Shown here: one piece after another, positions 9,701-17,749 of the stretch
Layout of the letters: every line of letters begins with the position of its first letter
How positions within the stretch are numbered: position 1 is the first letter of the stretch
From: an uncultured Dokdonia sp.
GTDB taxonomy: Bacteria > Bacteroidota > Bacteroidia > Flavobacteriales > Flavobacteriaceae
Assembly: GCF_947492535.1 (NCBI RefSeq)
Contig: NZ_CANLNH010000003.1
Coordinates: forward strand, 1 to 64,000
Length of the DNA: 64,000 nt
Reading direction: 5' to 3'
Translations under genes and position numbers: made by a program
The notes under the pieces: model-generated
Seen by the model: the letters and a program-made list of their open reading frames with translations, nothing else
What the model was told of the DNA's origin: nothing
The model's database searches: none

Positions 9701-11756
9701 TGACTGCAGAGCCAACACCACTTAGATCGACAGGGTTTGTAAGGGTTACAAACGTTTCATTACTATTTCCATATGACGTTGTTGTAGATGCAATTGCATT
9801 GGTACTTCCATTAAAACCAGTCGTTACTTCAGACCAGCTAGTTGTACTCCAGTTTGAAATACCATCTGCAGTTACAATTACTGATGGGGTATAATATTTT
9901 ATGAAAGTGGCTTCATAAATAGTATGAATATCATTGCTTAGTGTTACTTTATATTCTATAGGATCATTAGCTTGAATACTAGGATCTAATGTATATGCAG
10001 CAGTTACTAAACGTTGTTCTAATACATTCATGGCATCTAATGCAGTAGCACTAGGAGTTGTGATTGTAATATTATCAGAAACAGCTTCAACAAGTAATGT
10101 GAAATTAGTAGTTGTGTTAGGAATATCATCATAGGTTTGTCCTATGTTTTCAACCGCAAAGTCTAATTGACCATTCATTTGATCAATATTCGTTTCAGTA
10201 TGATCATATAATTTTGCAAATCTACCGGCAGCTAGAGATGTAATTAAATTTATACGCATAGCTCTTTGGGCTATCGTTATAAACTCGGTAGGGTCTGGCC
10301 AAAACTCATCTCCATTTTCAGGTGAAAATGTAATAATTCCTTGCCCTGAACCTGTAGATGGATTACTTGTAAGTGGACCTATAGGATCATATACTACTGC
10401 AGGTCCTCCAAACATCCAATCATTAATATCACCATTGGCATTGGTTAGTGTATTAGGAGCAGAACCATGAACATATCTATTATAACGAGTTACATTTTGC
10501 ATAAGGTTTTGAAACTCATCTTCTCTTCCTGATGAAGCACTTGGATCTCCATTATACGAAGTTGTTACAATCGAGTTCAACCCTGCATGATGATTAATAG
10601 CTGTTTCAAATGAATGATCACCTACAAATTCTTGCATAATCATAATCTCATTTTCAGAACCAGGGGAGTCTCCTCTATAGGTGTCTCTATTTGTTAAGCT
10701 ACTAGACCCTATTTCATCAAATCCCCAATAGTAATCAGAATTTCTATTTAAATCGATCCCTCTTAATACATTTCCATTATTTACATTACCATTGTCATTT
10801 ACTCCGTCACGTAAATTTTTACGTTGTCCACCTCCAGAATTTCCATCCTGAACAATTTCGTTCCACCTTAAACCGTCAGGATTAATAATAGGAACAAAGT
10901 AAAGTTCTTGATTATCAATCATGTTTTTAATCACAGGATCTTGATCGTAATTTTCTAAGATATACCACATATAATAGATGATATTCATAAGGCTACTTGC
11001 CTCACGTGCATGGATCATTCCAGTAATTAAAGATTCTGGCTCGTTTGCTTCATCTGTTTCTGGGTTATCAGAAATACGCACATAAAAGATATCTTGAGGA
11101 TCAAAATCAATAGGGATACCAGAAGCGGTCGTGCCACTTCCTGTTGTATTTCCATTGGTTTGTAGTCCGTTAGCAGATGCAGACGCTCTTGTAGAAATAA
11201 GATCTGGAAATAATAATTTCATTCTGTCTAATTCTGCTAAAGCCTCATCTACCGTAAGACATCCTCCCATGGATCCTAATTGGAAATTTTGAGGGACCCA
11301 ATTAAATTCAGCACACTCATCATATTGAATTGGGTTGTCTATAATAGCCTCCATTTCACTAAAAGATCTGTTTTGTCCTTGTGAGTTTACTTTTAAAGCT
11401 TCTAGTTGTTGTATGGCTAATGGTAATTTTTCTTTACCTCTTGTAGCATAAAAGGTAGAAAGATCTTCTTCTACTATTTCATAATCAAGTCCTATTGCAC
11501 TGATTTCTTGTAATGCACTTCCATAAATATCTAGTCTTAAGTCATCACCAATTGGTTTTGCTCCGCAGTGTAAGTCTAAACCAAGTTCTGCAACTTGTAC
11601 TAATTGATTTTTGGTTGGATTCTTTAATAGAATACGTTTGCCAGATAAATTATCATGATTATCATGATCATGTCCATTTTGTGCAAAAAGCCCAGTAATA
11701 GAACATAACGATAGCGCACATGCCAGAGCAGTGCGCTTAAGGGTAGTTTTCTTCAT
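6777..11756 (-). CDS. T9SS-secreted M14 zinc carboxypeptidase
   Basis: This is a secreted metallocarboxypeptidase of 1659 residues. The ATG at 11756 is preferred over one 33 bases upstream because it places the basic MKKTTLKR directly before the signal peptide (ALSLCSITGLFA). The zinc site shows as HARE (His249, Glu252) and NHH (His389/390); 'PIINPDG' and 'DLNRN' are typical M14 motifs. Glu480 in SPENGDEF is the likely catalytic base. MAM-like jelly-roll domains follow (around residues 640-800 and 860-1020, ending 'DLALDNIRITAT'), then a beta-rich region. The C-terminus ('MFPNPLEGDQ' ... 'VKINNLLGQVVY' ... 'KRLIKK') is a T9SS type A sorting domain. It probably degrades peptides outside the cell or at its surface; the substrate is not visible. 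Confidence 0.9.
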   Translation of the reverse strand: MKKTTLKRTALACALSLCSITGLFAQNGHDHDNHDNLSGKRILLKNPTKNQLVQVAELGLDLHCGAKPIGDDLRLDIYGSALQEISAIGLDYEIVEEDLSTFYATRGKEKLPLAIQQLEALKVNSQGQNRSFSEMEAIIDNPIQYDECAEFNWVPQNFQLGSMGGCLTVDEALAELDRMKLLFPDLISTRASASANGLQTNGNTTGSGTTASGIPIDFDPQDIFYVRISDNPETDEANEPESLITGMIHAREASSLMNIIYYMWYILENYDQDPVIKNMIDNQELYFVPIINPDGLRWNEIVQDGNSGGGQRKNLRDGVNDNGNVNNGNVLRGIDLNRNSDYYWGFDEIGSSSLTNRDTYRGDSPGSENEIMIMQEFVGDHSFETAINHHAGLNSIVTTSYNGDPSASSGREDEFQNLMQNVTRYNRYVHGSAPNTLTNANGDINDWMFGGPAVVYDPIGPLTSNPSTGSGQGIITFSPENGDEFWPDPTEFITIAQRAMRINLITSLAAGRFAKLYDHTETNIDQMNGQLDFAVENIGQTYDDIPNTTTNFTLLVEAVSDNITITTPSATALDAMNVLEQRLVTAAYTLDPSIQANDPIEYKVTLSNDIHTIYEATFIKYYTPSVIVTADGISNWSTTSWSEVTTGFNGSTNAIASTTTSYGNSNETFVTLTNPVDLSGVGSAVIHYNATWDIERNFDLAQLEASTDGGATWVALCGRHTRPAATRATSFHLAKGEAEENFQSLNGTYIYDGDMYVDTTDDATNNPTAKWVLEEVYIDPTNNPGIIGNSSVQFRFKFASDTSNRADGYNVEFRGFKFDNFKIINTSIDDRDCLNGSIAEFPYRESFENGTGTFFQAGGDDGDWTLNLASQGTPSGTTGPAGGNGVKSIHEQNYVYTEASTNGLGSNATTILQSNCIDFTSEYNDIDLAFHYHRFGTNFGNNNGTLDVQISDDEGLTWTNIVPQISGPSVNAWQEVTEDLTIYSGKVVLIRFVAVTGDGFSSDLALDNIRITATKQDYIHRLVGGVPTWDPADPSGVAGPNDDILVLSGSPTLAANTTANDILINDGATLDLGANTLSTTGNITNNGTLTANNATIIAQGSFSHSFSGNAFEVAQLTMNAASTSLSLDTGVTVNQLLTLSDGELVTNNNLTLSSNATQSAMIDQVTSGTIAGNVTIERFVPARRAFRFVSSPVTTTTSILENWQENGSSVAGFGTHITGSTTGANGFDATPSGNPSLFTYDNSATTPALTPISDTDMNTLTAGEAYLLFVRGDRTIDVTSNNATPTDTRLRAEGTIVTGTTTITGADINHTAGNFNLIGNPYQATVEMNGIVTAATNINTNQYYVWDATLGARGAYVTVLLTGTGSTNGAGSDANHFLQPWQSAFVTTATTVGDNSTSLSFNESDKMVGEDTTIFLLEDDPIANNAHIIGQLYRTEAFNEGEKLQDNFVILFAPDFSNQITLEDAEKFFNIDENMAISNGDTTLSVERRAMPTLDDEIQLFNNAYRTDAYTLRIEQSGLEDVIAYAEDTFTGELYELEEGENFIEFTVDTSIEASIASDRFRIIFEEEALSTEDTFVDDITMFPNPLEGDQLLITSTLLRGQEVTVKINNLLGQVVYNKSRSFNGNSLEINSLATLTDGMYFVTITTTTGSITKRLIKK

Positions 11757-11789
11757 AGTTGTTTTAAGTAGGTAGTTGTTGTTAGTCAA

Positions 11790-11807
11790 AGTAATTTGGG
11801 GTTACTA
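11790..11807 (-). promoter_or_regulatory. Leader element shared with the giant surface protein gene
   Basis: The minus-strand 18-mer TAGTAACCCCAAATTACT lies 34 bases before the carboxypeptidase ATG and matches 15 of 18 bases of 6324-6341. Conservation within non-coding DNA of two unrelated genes suggests a common leader or promoter. Confidence 0.4.
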
Positions 11808-11872
11808 TATAATATATATATGATATGGGTGGTGCTAATCTAGATAAAATTTAGAAACTATACATATGAAAA

Positions 11873-11918
11873 ATGTTAAAATTTGTATTTCAACCTATTT
11901 TTTGTGTATTTCAACGAT
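11873..11918 (-). promoter_or_regulatory. Candidate regulator site with 21-bp direct repeat, copy B
   Basis: On the minus strand TTGAAATACACAAA and TTGAAATACAAA begin exactly 21 bp apart and are followed by TTTTAACA. The block aligns without gaps to 6376-6421 (33 of 46). It lies 117 bases ahead of the carboxypeptidase start. A dimeric regulator binding two successive turns is the simplest reading. Confidence 0.45.
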
Positions 11919-12017
11919 AAAAATGAATGTTTTGTGAGGCTTGTACAAAATGTATTAACATTCAGAAATAATAGATGTTAACTGTTTAATATTCAGTCAG
12001 TACAATAATTATAAAAC

Positions 12018-12049
12018 AAAAGACGGTTACCATATGGCAACCGTCTTTT
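12018..12049 (-). terminator. Intrinsic terminator of the OmpA lipoprotein gene
   Basis: Arms AAAAGACGGTTACC and GGCAACCGTCTTTT (one mismatch) surround a four-base ATAT loop, 27 bases past the stop of the minus-strand gene. The minus strand ends in a T run. Confidence 0.75.
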
Positions 12050-12076
12050 AATTAACACTATATTTTTAAGAAATAC

Positions 12077-12946
12077 TTATTCTCCTCCGTCTTCGCCAGT
12101 CTCTAGGTTTTTCATTTCTTCTTCTATCATCGTATAGAATTGATCAATCTTAGGAAGTACGTATATTTTAGTACGTCTATTTGTAGATTTGTTTTCAGGC
12201 GTGTCATTTGGTACTAATGGAACATACTCACTTCTTCCTGCTGCGATTAGCTGTGCAGGATTAGCTCCTAATTCTACCAAAGCACGTACGATGGCAGTTG
12301 CACGCTTAGCACTTAAATCCCAGTTATCGAGTAACACACCACTCTTATAGGGTACATTATCAGTATGGCCTTCTACTAAGGCTTCAAAATCTGGTTTCCC
12401 ATTAATTACGGTGGCTACTTTACCAAGAATCTCTTTGGCTCTGTTTGTAATTTTATAACTTCCTGTTTTAAAGAGTACTTTATCAGAAAGTGATATAAAT
12501 ACAACTCCTTTTTCAACATTTATTTCAATGTCTTGATCATCTAGACCTACTTCTTTCTTAAGACTTGTTACTAAGGCTAGTGTAACACTATCTTTCTTTG
12601 TAAGTGCATCTTGTAAACGATTTATTTTTAAATCTTTCTCTTTAAGGCTTTCAAGAGACTTTTCCAGATTAGTAGCGCCTTGTTGCGTAAGAACTGTTAA
12701 ATCTTTAGAACTTTGAATAAGCTCATTTTTATCTTTTCTTAATTCAGCGATACGTTCTTCTAGAGAAGCGACACGTGTCGTTGCGCTAGCTTTTTCTTCT
12801 AAACAAGAATTTAATTTTACAGTGGCAGAGTTAAGTAAGTCTTGAGTTTCCTGTTGTCTTGCTTCAAGAGCAGCATATTCTTTTTTTGATACACAAGAGG
12901 CAAGTAATAGTAAACTTGCACAACTTGCTAATAGTATACGTTTCAT
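12077..12946 (-). CDS. OmpA-family peptidoglycan-binding lipoprotein
   Basis: This 289-residue protein starts with a lipoprotein signal (MKRILLASCASLLLLASC; lipidated Cys near residue 18). A long charged helix, probably coiled coil (residues 25-115), follows, then an OmpA C-terminal domain (about 140-265) with 'VEGHTDNVPY', 'LSAKRATAIVRALVELG' and 'NRRTKIYVLP', the conserved diaminopimelate-binding fold. It should sit in the outer membrane and grip peptidoglycan, giving envelope stability. The tail after the OmpA domain is short and acidic. It has its own terminator and no clear operon partner. Confidence 0.9.
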   Translation of the reverse strand: MKRILLASCASLLLLASCVSKKEYAALEARQQETQDLLNSATVKLNSCLEEKASATTRVASLEERIAELRKDKNELIQSSKDLTVLTQQGATNLEKSLESLKEKDLKINRLQDALTKKDSVTLALVTSLKKEVGLDDQDIEINVEKGVVFISLSDKVLFKTGSYKITNRAKEILGKVATVINGKPDFEALVEGHTDNVPYKSGVLLDNWDLSAKRATAIVRALVELGANPAQLIAAGRSEYVPLVPNDTPENKSTNRRTKIYVLPKIDQFYTMIEEEMKNLETGEDGGE

Positions 12947-13025
12947 ATTCTGGGTATTTCAAGTTATACTCAAAAGTACCAAAAAGGAAAATGTTAAAAT
13001 AGCGATTAACAGTTTTTTATCGTTT

Positions 13026-14027
13026 TTATAAAATATCGCTATAGGTCTTCTTCTTTTTTATGAAATATTGAAAAACAATAGACCCTATTTGATAATAATC
13101 ATGATGTTGTTCAAGTACTTTTCGTTTTTTAAGTAAACTAGGGAAGTATCTATAAAAACTAATATGTGCTTTTATAATCGCCCAGACATGTTTTGGTTTT
13201 CCTTCTAGTAGGAATTTAATGCCCGCAATTCCATCTAGAAGAAGACGAATTAAAATCAATACTATATATGTCATGCCAGCACTATTTTTTACTAAAGCAA
13301 AAAGAGTGTTTCTAAAATTATAAAATGTTTTTTTAGGATTTGCTGAAGAAAGCGTTGCGCCTCCTAAGTGAAATACTTCACTTGTTCCTACTGCCACAAT
13401 ACGATGTCCTTTATTCTTAATACGCCAGCAAAGATCTATTTCTTCTTGATGCGCAAAGAAGTCTTCATCGAGACCGTTTACGTCCCAATATTGAGTTGCT
13501 CTTATAAAGAGACAAGCACCACTTGCCCATTGTACATCTACTGTGTCATTATATTGTCCAGTATCTTCTTCACAGTTATTAAAAACACGTCCTCGACAAT
13601 ATGGATACCCTAAAGCATCAATATAGCCACCACCAGCGCCTGCATATTCAAAATGAGTAGGGCGTTTTAAATCTTTAATCTTTGGTTGTGCTACAGCAAT
13701 AGAAGGTGTTGTTTCAAAAACAGAAAGCATGGGTTCTAACCACCCTTTTTCTACGTGTACATCACTATTGAGTAATACATAAAGATCTGCTTCTACATGG
13801 CGTAAAGCATCATTATACCCTTTGGCGTAGCCTCCGTTTTCTTTATTTTGAATAATCTTTACATCCTTAGGAAAATGTTCTTGACAGTAGGCAACCGAGG
13901 TATCTGTAGAAGCATTATCTGCTACATAAATAGTTGCTAGATGAGCACTATGCATCACCACGCCTTCTAAAAAACGCTCTAGTAATTCACGACCATTCCA
14001 GTTAAGTATGACAATTGCTGTTTTCAC
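13026..14027 (-). CDS. Family 2 glycosyltransferase
   Basis: A GT-A fold transferase, about 333 residues from a GTG at 14027. The longer ATG frame at 14069 would add 14 residues read through an intergenic palindrome (giving CFRES), so I reject it; 'VKTAIVILNWNGRE' is a normal GT2 beginning. Donor-binding features are 'VADNASTD', 'NGGYAKGYNDAL' and 'VLLNSDV' (the metal-binding DxD equivalent); 'HQEEIDLCWRIKNKG' gives the ED motif with the catalytic base. The C-terminal part holds one or two membrane-associated helices ('MTYIVLILIRLLLDGIAGI'). It resembles rhamnosyltransferase-like GT2 enzymes of cell-surface glycan synthesis. Acceptor and sugar cannot be told. Confidence 0.88.
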   Translation of the reverse strand: MKTAIVILNWNGRELLERFLEGVVMHSAHLATIYVADNASTDTSVAYCQEHFPKDVKIIQNKENGGYAKGYNDALRHVEADLYVLLNSDVHVEKGWLEPMLSVFETTPSIAVAQPKIKDLKRPTHFEYAGAGGGYIDALGYPYCRGRVFNNCEEDTGQYNDTVDVQWASGACLFIRATQYWDVNGLDEDFFAHQEEIDLCWRIKNKGHRIVAVGTSEVFHLGGATLSSANPKKTFYNFRNTLFALVKNSAGMTYIVLILIRLLLDGIAGIKFLLEGKPKHVWAIIKAHISFYRYFPSLLKKRKVLEQHHDYYQIGSIVFQYFIKKKKTYSDIL

Positions 14028-14048
14028 GTTGCAAATAAAAGGGTTTTT

Positions 14049-14062
14049 GCTTTCGCGAAAGC
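14049..14062. repeat. Palindromic repeat GCTTTCGCGAAAGC (between GT2 and HsdR-N gene)
   Basis: Perfect 14-bp palindrome just upstream of the GTG start of the GT2 gene. Its presence falsely lengthens that reading frame. Confidence 0.85.
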
Positions 14063-14072
14063 ATACCAAGCA

Positions 14073-14522
14073 TCATTTTATAGTATAATTAGGAATTTCT
14101 TTTAAAAACTGATAACGTTCTTGTTCAAAATCCATCGCACAATAGTAATGATGTAAGCCGTTAGTAACCATTAAAAGCTTGGCTTGTAATGTTAAGTTAT
14201 ACCTCGCAATTTGATCAAATGTGGTTTGTGTGATCGTCACATTGGGGCGTTTACATTCTACAATTAAAAAAATGCTTCCATCAGAATTAAAAACAACAAT
14301 ATCGTATCGTTTTTTGGTATCATAGATTTTGATTTCTTTCTCAACGTTAATAAGACTAGCTGGATAGCCTTTTGTTTGAATCAGAAATTGCAATACGTGT
14401 TGTCGCACCCATTCTTCTGGAGTAAGATGTATAAATTTTTTACGTATAGGGTCAAAAATATACGGTTTGTTTTCGCTATTTTTGAGTCGAAAGTCATACG
14501 CTGGAAAATCGAGTGCTTGCAT
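14073..14522 (-). CDS. HsdR N-terminal-domain-like nuclease-fold protein
   Basis: A 149-residue protein matching the isolated HsdR_N type found next to holA in many Bacteroidota. Visible features are 'EEWVRQHVLQFLI', 'KRYDIVVF...G.IFLIVECKRP' (the PD-(D/E)xK pattern: Asp of RYD, then Glu and Lys of ECK) and 'QIARYNLTL...LLMVTNG'. It has no helicase domain and no methylase neighbour, so it is not a restriction system. A DNA-related nuclease role is inferred from the fold only. It is divergent from holA with a 36-bp gap, so the two may share a promoter region. Confidence 0.85.
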   Translation of the reverse strand: MQALDFPAYDFRLKNSENKPYIFDPIRKKFIHLTPEEWVRQHVLQFLIQTKGYPASLINVEKEIKIYDTKKRYDIVVFNSDGSIFLIVECKRPNVTITQTTFDQIARYNLTLQAKLLMVTNGLHHYYCAMDFEQERYQFLKEIPNYTIK

Positions 14523-14558
14523 GACTGCAAATTACTTTTTTTATAGGAAACCTCAATA

Positions 14559-15563
14559 GTGCAAAACGCAAAAAAAATACTGTCAGATCTTCAAAATGGA
14601 ATCATACATCCTATTTACTTTTTAAGTGGAGAAGAGGCTTATTTTATTGATGAGATTGCTAATTATATAGAAGCAAATATCCTTGATGAATCTGAAAAAG
14701 GATTTAACCAGGTTGTCTTATATGGTCGTGATGTGACTATAGATGATATTGTAGGTAATGCAAAGCGATACCCTATGATGGCAGATCGTCAAGTTGTGAT
14801 TGTAAAAGAAGCTCAAGATCTTTCTAGAAACATAGATAAACTTGCTTCTTATGTAGAAAACCCGCAACCTTCTACGGTACTTGTTATATGTTATAAATAT
14901 AAAAAATTAGATAAAAGAAAAGCGTTAGCAAAAGCACTTAAGAAAAGTGGGGTTCACTACGAGAATAAAAAATTATACGAAAATCAAGTAGGGGATTGGT
15001 TACAAGGAGTAGTCACAAAAAAGGGCTATCAAATTAATCCTAAAGCAGCACATATTCTTGTAGAGTATTTAGGTACAGATCTTAGTAAAGTAAATAATGA
15101 GATTAAAAAACTAATGCTTATCCTTCCTCAGGGTAGTGAGATTACTCCTGAAGCGATTGAAGAAAATATAGGAATTAGTAAAGACTTTAATAATTTTGAA
15201 CTTCGTAAAGCTGTTGGAGAACGGGATATTGTAAAAGCACAACGTATTAGTTTATACTTTTCACAAAACCCAAAAGACAATCCATTGGTGCTTACCATAT
15301 CTTCTTTGTATGGTTTTTTCTCTAACTTATTAAAGTATCATGGACTTCCTCAAAAAGACAAAGGAACTGTTGCTAAAACCTTAGGGGTGAATCCTTACTT
15401 TATAGGAGAATATACCACAGCTGCACGACATTATCCTATGAAGCGTGTAAGTGCCGCTATAGCACTTTTAAGAGAAGCAGATGTAAAAAGTAAAGGCGTA
15501 GGAGCAAGTGCCTTTGCAACTCCCGATTTGCTTAAAGAATTGCTTGTTAAGATTATGGGGTAA
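14559..15563 (+). CDS. holA: DNA polymerase III delta subunit
   Basis: This clamp-loader subunit (334 residues) opens the beta sliding clamp during replication. It begins with a GTG ('MQNAKKILSDLQNG'). Diagnostic segments are 'PIYFLSGEEAYFIDEI' near the N-terminus, 'VVIVKEAQDL', 'KLDKRKALAKAL', 'LVEYLGTDLSKVNNEIKKL' and 'FELRKAVGERDIVKAQRI'. Length and order are normal for HolA; the usual adaptor-like P-loop is degenerate, as expected in delta. It converges on the DUF2652 gene with only 15 bp between stops. Confidence 0.95.
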   Translation: MQNAKKILSDLQNGIIHPIYFLSGEEAYFIDEIANYIEANILDESEKGFNQVVLYGRDVTIDDIVGNAKRYPMMADRQVVIVKEAQDLSRNIDKLASYVENPQPSTVLVICYKYKKLDKRKALAKALKKSGVHYENKKLYENQVGDWLQGVVTKKGYQINPKAAHILVEYLGTDLSKVNNEIKKLMLILPQGSEITPEAIEENIGISKDFNNFELRKAVGERDIVKAQRISLYFSQNPKDNPLVLTISSLYGFFSNLLKYHGLPQKDKGTVAKTLGVNPYFIGEYTTAARHYPMKRVSAAIALLREADVKSKGVGASAFATPDLLKELLVKIMG

Positions 15564-15578
15564 TATAGTATTTAGGTG

Positions 15579-16661
15579 CTAGATAATACCGCTTACAATT
15601 ACTTCATGTAGTTTATCTAAGGAGGCATTAATATTCTTTTTGAATCCTTTTTTAGCAAGTAATATGATCATTATTTTTTTGAAGATAGATCGCGCTTCCC
15701 AGAATAATTCTACGGTCAGTGTTGCACTGTTTTCAGAAATAGGTTTAATACTAAAAAACTGATATAAAGCATCAACAGGAGGAGGACTTGTTGTAAATTC
15801 TCCATACACGATTTCATTTGTTTTAGGCGGTTTACTCACTACTTTAAAATTAAAATGTTTTCCTCCTATCACACACATATGCTCAGAATCCAATCGTGTG
15901 ACTTCATTTTCATTATAATGAATTTCGTCTGCGCCTTCAGCCCACAAATGCCTATGTCTATAATTAGTGATCATTTCTAATAATTTCTCTGCATTTATAG
16001 GAAATGTACGTTCAAACTGAAGATTAGGAGCGTGTAAAAAATTAACTGTTTGTCCTTGTTGAAAGGGTTGTAGCTTTAGTGTATTAACGGCAATTTCAGA
16101 ATAGATATAATGTACAGGAAAATCATCATAGGTGTTTACGCTTTCGCGAAAGCTAAATAAAGAACTTTTATAATCTAATGGCATTTTAATTTCTGTAGCG
16201 AGTTCTTTACTCAATAATACATAGTTATCACTCTCCACTGAATTTTTGAGTAATCGATGTGCTTTGATGACTGCTTCTCCAAAAGGCTTTCGGTTATTTT
16301 GCACTTCTATAAACTGTAAATCAGCTACATGTGCTACAATTTTAAGTTCTAGATGTATAGCACTTGCACATGCCATACAAGGACAAATTCTATTTTTTTC
16401 TAGTAGTTTAAGATGACTATAAAATGCTGTATACATCGTTTCAATTTGCGCTAAGAGCTTTTCTTGAGAAAGCACTTGTCCTTCTTTATAAAAAAATAAG
16501 GCATCGCCTTCTACTTCGGCAAGTCGTAATTGTTGCGTATTTGCTTCTATAAGTACTTCTAAAAGCTCTGCTATTACATGCTGACTATGCTCTGCCTCTG
16601 TAGTTTGGACAAATTTTGTAAATCCCGAAATGTCTGGAATGAAGAGTAAAGATTTTGGCAT
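15579..16661 (-). CDS. DUF2652 protein with cyclase-like and SRPBCC-like parts
   Basis: A 360-residue protein of the DUF2652 family. The N-terminus 'LLFIPDISGFTKFVQTTE' and 'EVEGDALFFYKEG' strongly resemble class III nucleotide cyclase cores (the two metal-binding Asp positions). The C-terminal half ('FERTFPINAEKLLEMITNYRHRHLW') looks like an SRPBCC/START-type ligand-binding domain. Whether it makes a cyclic nucleotide is unknown; most family members are uncharacterised. One interspersed palindrome (16140-16153) lies inside the gene and encodes FRES in the sequence SLFSFRESVNTY, at the junction between the two halves. Confidence 0.75.
   Translation of the reverse strand: MPKSLLFIPDISGFTKFVQTTEAEHSQHVIAELLEVLIEANTQQLRLAEVEGDALFFYKEGQVLSQEKLLAQIETMYTAFYSHLKLLEKNRICPCMACASAIHLELKIVAHVADLQFIEVQNNRKPFGEAVIKAHRLLKNSVESDNYVLLSKELATEIKMPLDYKSSLFSFRESVNTYDDFPVHYIYSEIAVNTLKLQPFQQGQTVNFLHAPNLQFERTFPINAEKLLEMITNYRHRHLWAEGADEIHYNENEVTRLDSEHMCVIGGKHFNFKVVSKPPKTNEIVYGEFTTSPPPVDALYQFFSIKPISENSATLTVELFWEARSIFKKIMIILLAKKGFKKNINASLDKLHEVIVSGII
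16140..16153. repeat. Palindromic repeat inside the DUF2652 gene
   Basis: Perfect GCTTTCGCGAAAGC, in frame and without disrupting the protein. On the gene strand it is read as Ser-Phe-Arg-Glu-Ser. Confidence 0.85.
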
Positions 16662-16798
16662 ACGCTAAAGATATTAATAATCAAACATGATTTTTCGGTT
16701 AGTCGTAAAAGATTGGTTAATTTATCATCATCGTTGATAAACTATATTATTTATCACGAAAAGCCTTAATTCTCATGATATAATCTTTTAAAAAATAC

Positions 16799-16823
16799 CC
16801 AGAAACTATACAGCTGTTTCTGG
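16799..16823 (-). terminator. Intrinsic terminator after the NmrA-like gene
   Basis: Eight-base arms CCAGAAAC and GTTTCTGG with a nine-base loop are followed on the minus strand by GTATTTTTT. The hairpin lies 26 bases past the stop at 16850. Confidence 0.7.
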
Positions 16824-16849
16824 ATGTCATTCATTTGATTGGTATCGGG

Positions 16850-17680
16850 TTATTCCTTATTCCAAATACCTGTAGCTGCTGTTTGTTGTACATATTCATT
16901 AAAATCAATAGCTTTTCTACCCAGTATCTTTTCAATATCATATGTAATTTCTGAGTTGCTCGGATTCCCTAATACTTCGGTAAATAAATATTCAATGAGC
17001 CATATGAAGTTTTCAGGAAGATTTGCTTTGCGCATTCCTTCTCTATATTCAGTGATTGATACAGGAATAAATGTAATCTCACGATGACTAGCGTGTGCAA
17101 TTTCAGTGATAGCATCTTTAAATGTTAAGATACGTGATCCTGTGAGCTGGTAAATGTGTCCATTATGCTTTTCGTCTAGTAATACCTGTACAGCAACGGC
17201 AGCAATATCATGTACGTCTACAAATGGAATTTGAGCTTCTGCCTGAGGCAATGCGACAACACCTTCTAAGATAGGCTCTAATAAGAAACTTTCACTAAAA
17301 TTTTGATTAAACCAGCTAGCACGTACAATGGTATATGCTATTCCAGAATGAATCACTACTTGTTCACACAATTGAGCTTCACGTTCTCCTTTTCCAGATA
17401 ATAATACCAGTTTTTTAATACGAGCTTTTTTTGCTTCTTTTACTAATTGTTCTATGGCTGCTAAAGCGCCAGGAACAGCCAAGTCAGGTTGATAGGTAAT
17501 ATACACTTTGTCCATTCCTTCTAATGCTTCTGCCCAACCTTCTGGTTGATGCCAGTCAAATGATGGTTCACTAGACCTTGATCCCACACGTACGTGATGT
17601 CCAAGTTCTTGAAGTTGTTGTACAATTCTTTTTCCTGTTTTTCCAGTTCCTCCGATGACTAAGATGTTTTCTGATTTCAT
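16850..17680 (-). CDS. NmrA-like NAD(P)-binding oxidoreductase/sensor
   Basis: A 276-residue Rossmann protein of the atypical SDR/NmrA group. The N-terminus 'ILVIGGTGKTGKRIVQQL' is the nucleotide-binding loop (GGTGKTG), followed by 'VRVGSRSSEP', a basic patch typical of NADP preference. 'KLVLLSGKGE', 'YTIVRASWFNQNF' and 'VDVHDIAAVAVQVLL' are family hallmarks. The catalytic Tyr-xxx-Lys of classical SDRs is not evident, as in NmrA proteins. It follows the DUF1772, haem-protein and AraC genes on the same strand, a stress- or redox-like accessory set. Substrate unknown. Confidence 0.85.
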   Translation of the reverse strand: MKSENILVIGGTGKTGKRIVQQLQELGHHVRVGSRSSEPSFDWHQPEGWAEALEGMDKVYITYQPDLAVPGALAAIEQLVKEAKKARIKKLVLLSGKGEREAQLCEQVVIHSGIAYTIVRASWFNQNFSESFLLEPILEGVVALPQAEAQIPFVDVHDIAAVAVQVLLDEKHNGHIYQLTGSRILTFKDAITEIAHASHREITFIPVSITEYREGMRKANLPENFIWLIEYLFTEVLGNPSNSEITYDIEKILGRKAIDFNEYVQQTAATGIWNKE

Positions 17681-17749
17681 GTTTGTTCGTTTTTATAAAT
17701 ATGAATTGATGTAATTTGTTTTTTGATGTGAATGATGAATCCTCTTGAG

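Larger units (their letters stand above)
11757..12076. other. Intergenic region holding leader, regulator site and terminator
   Basis: These 320 bases separate the carboxypeptidase start from the OmpA lipoprotein stop. They hold the shared leader motif (11790-11807), the direct-repeat element (11873-11918) and the lipoprotein terminator (12018-12049). I see no coding sequence in them. Confidence 0.7.

Noticed and set aside
7015-9894. Plus-strand open frames opposite the carboxypeptidase
   Set aside because: Same reason: composition effect of the repetitive beta-rich coding strand.
14028-14069. Longer ATG start for the GT2 gene
   Set aside because: The 14 added residues are read through the intergenic palindrome and the normal GT2 N-terminus begins right after the GTG.
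14073-14522. A type I restriction system
   Set aside because: Only the HsdR N-terminal-like fold is present with no helicase, methylase or specificity gene nearby.
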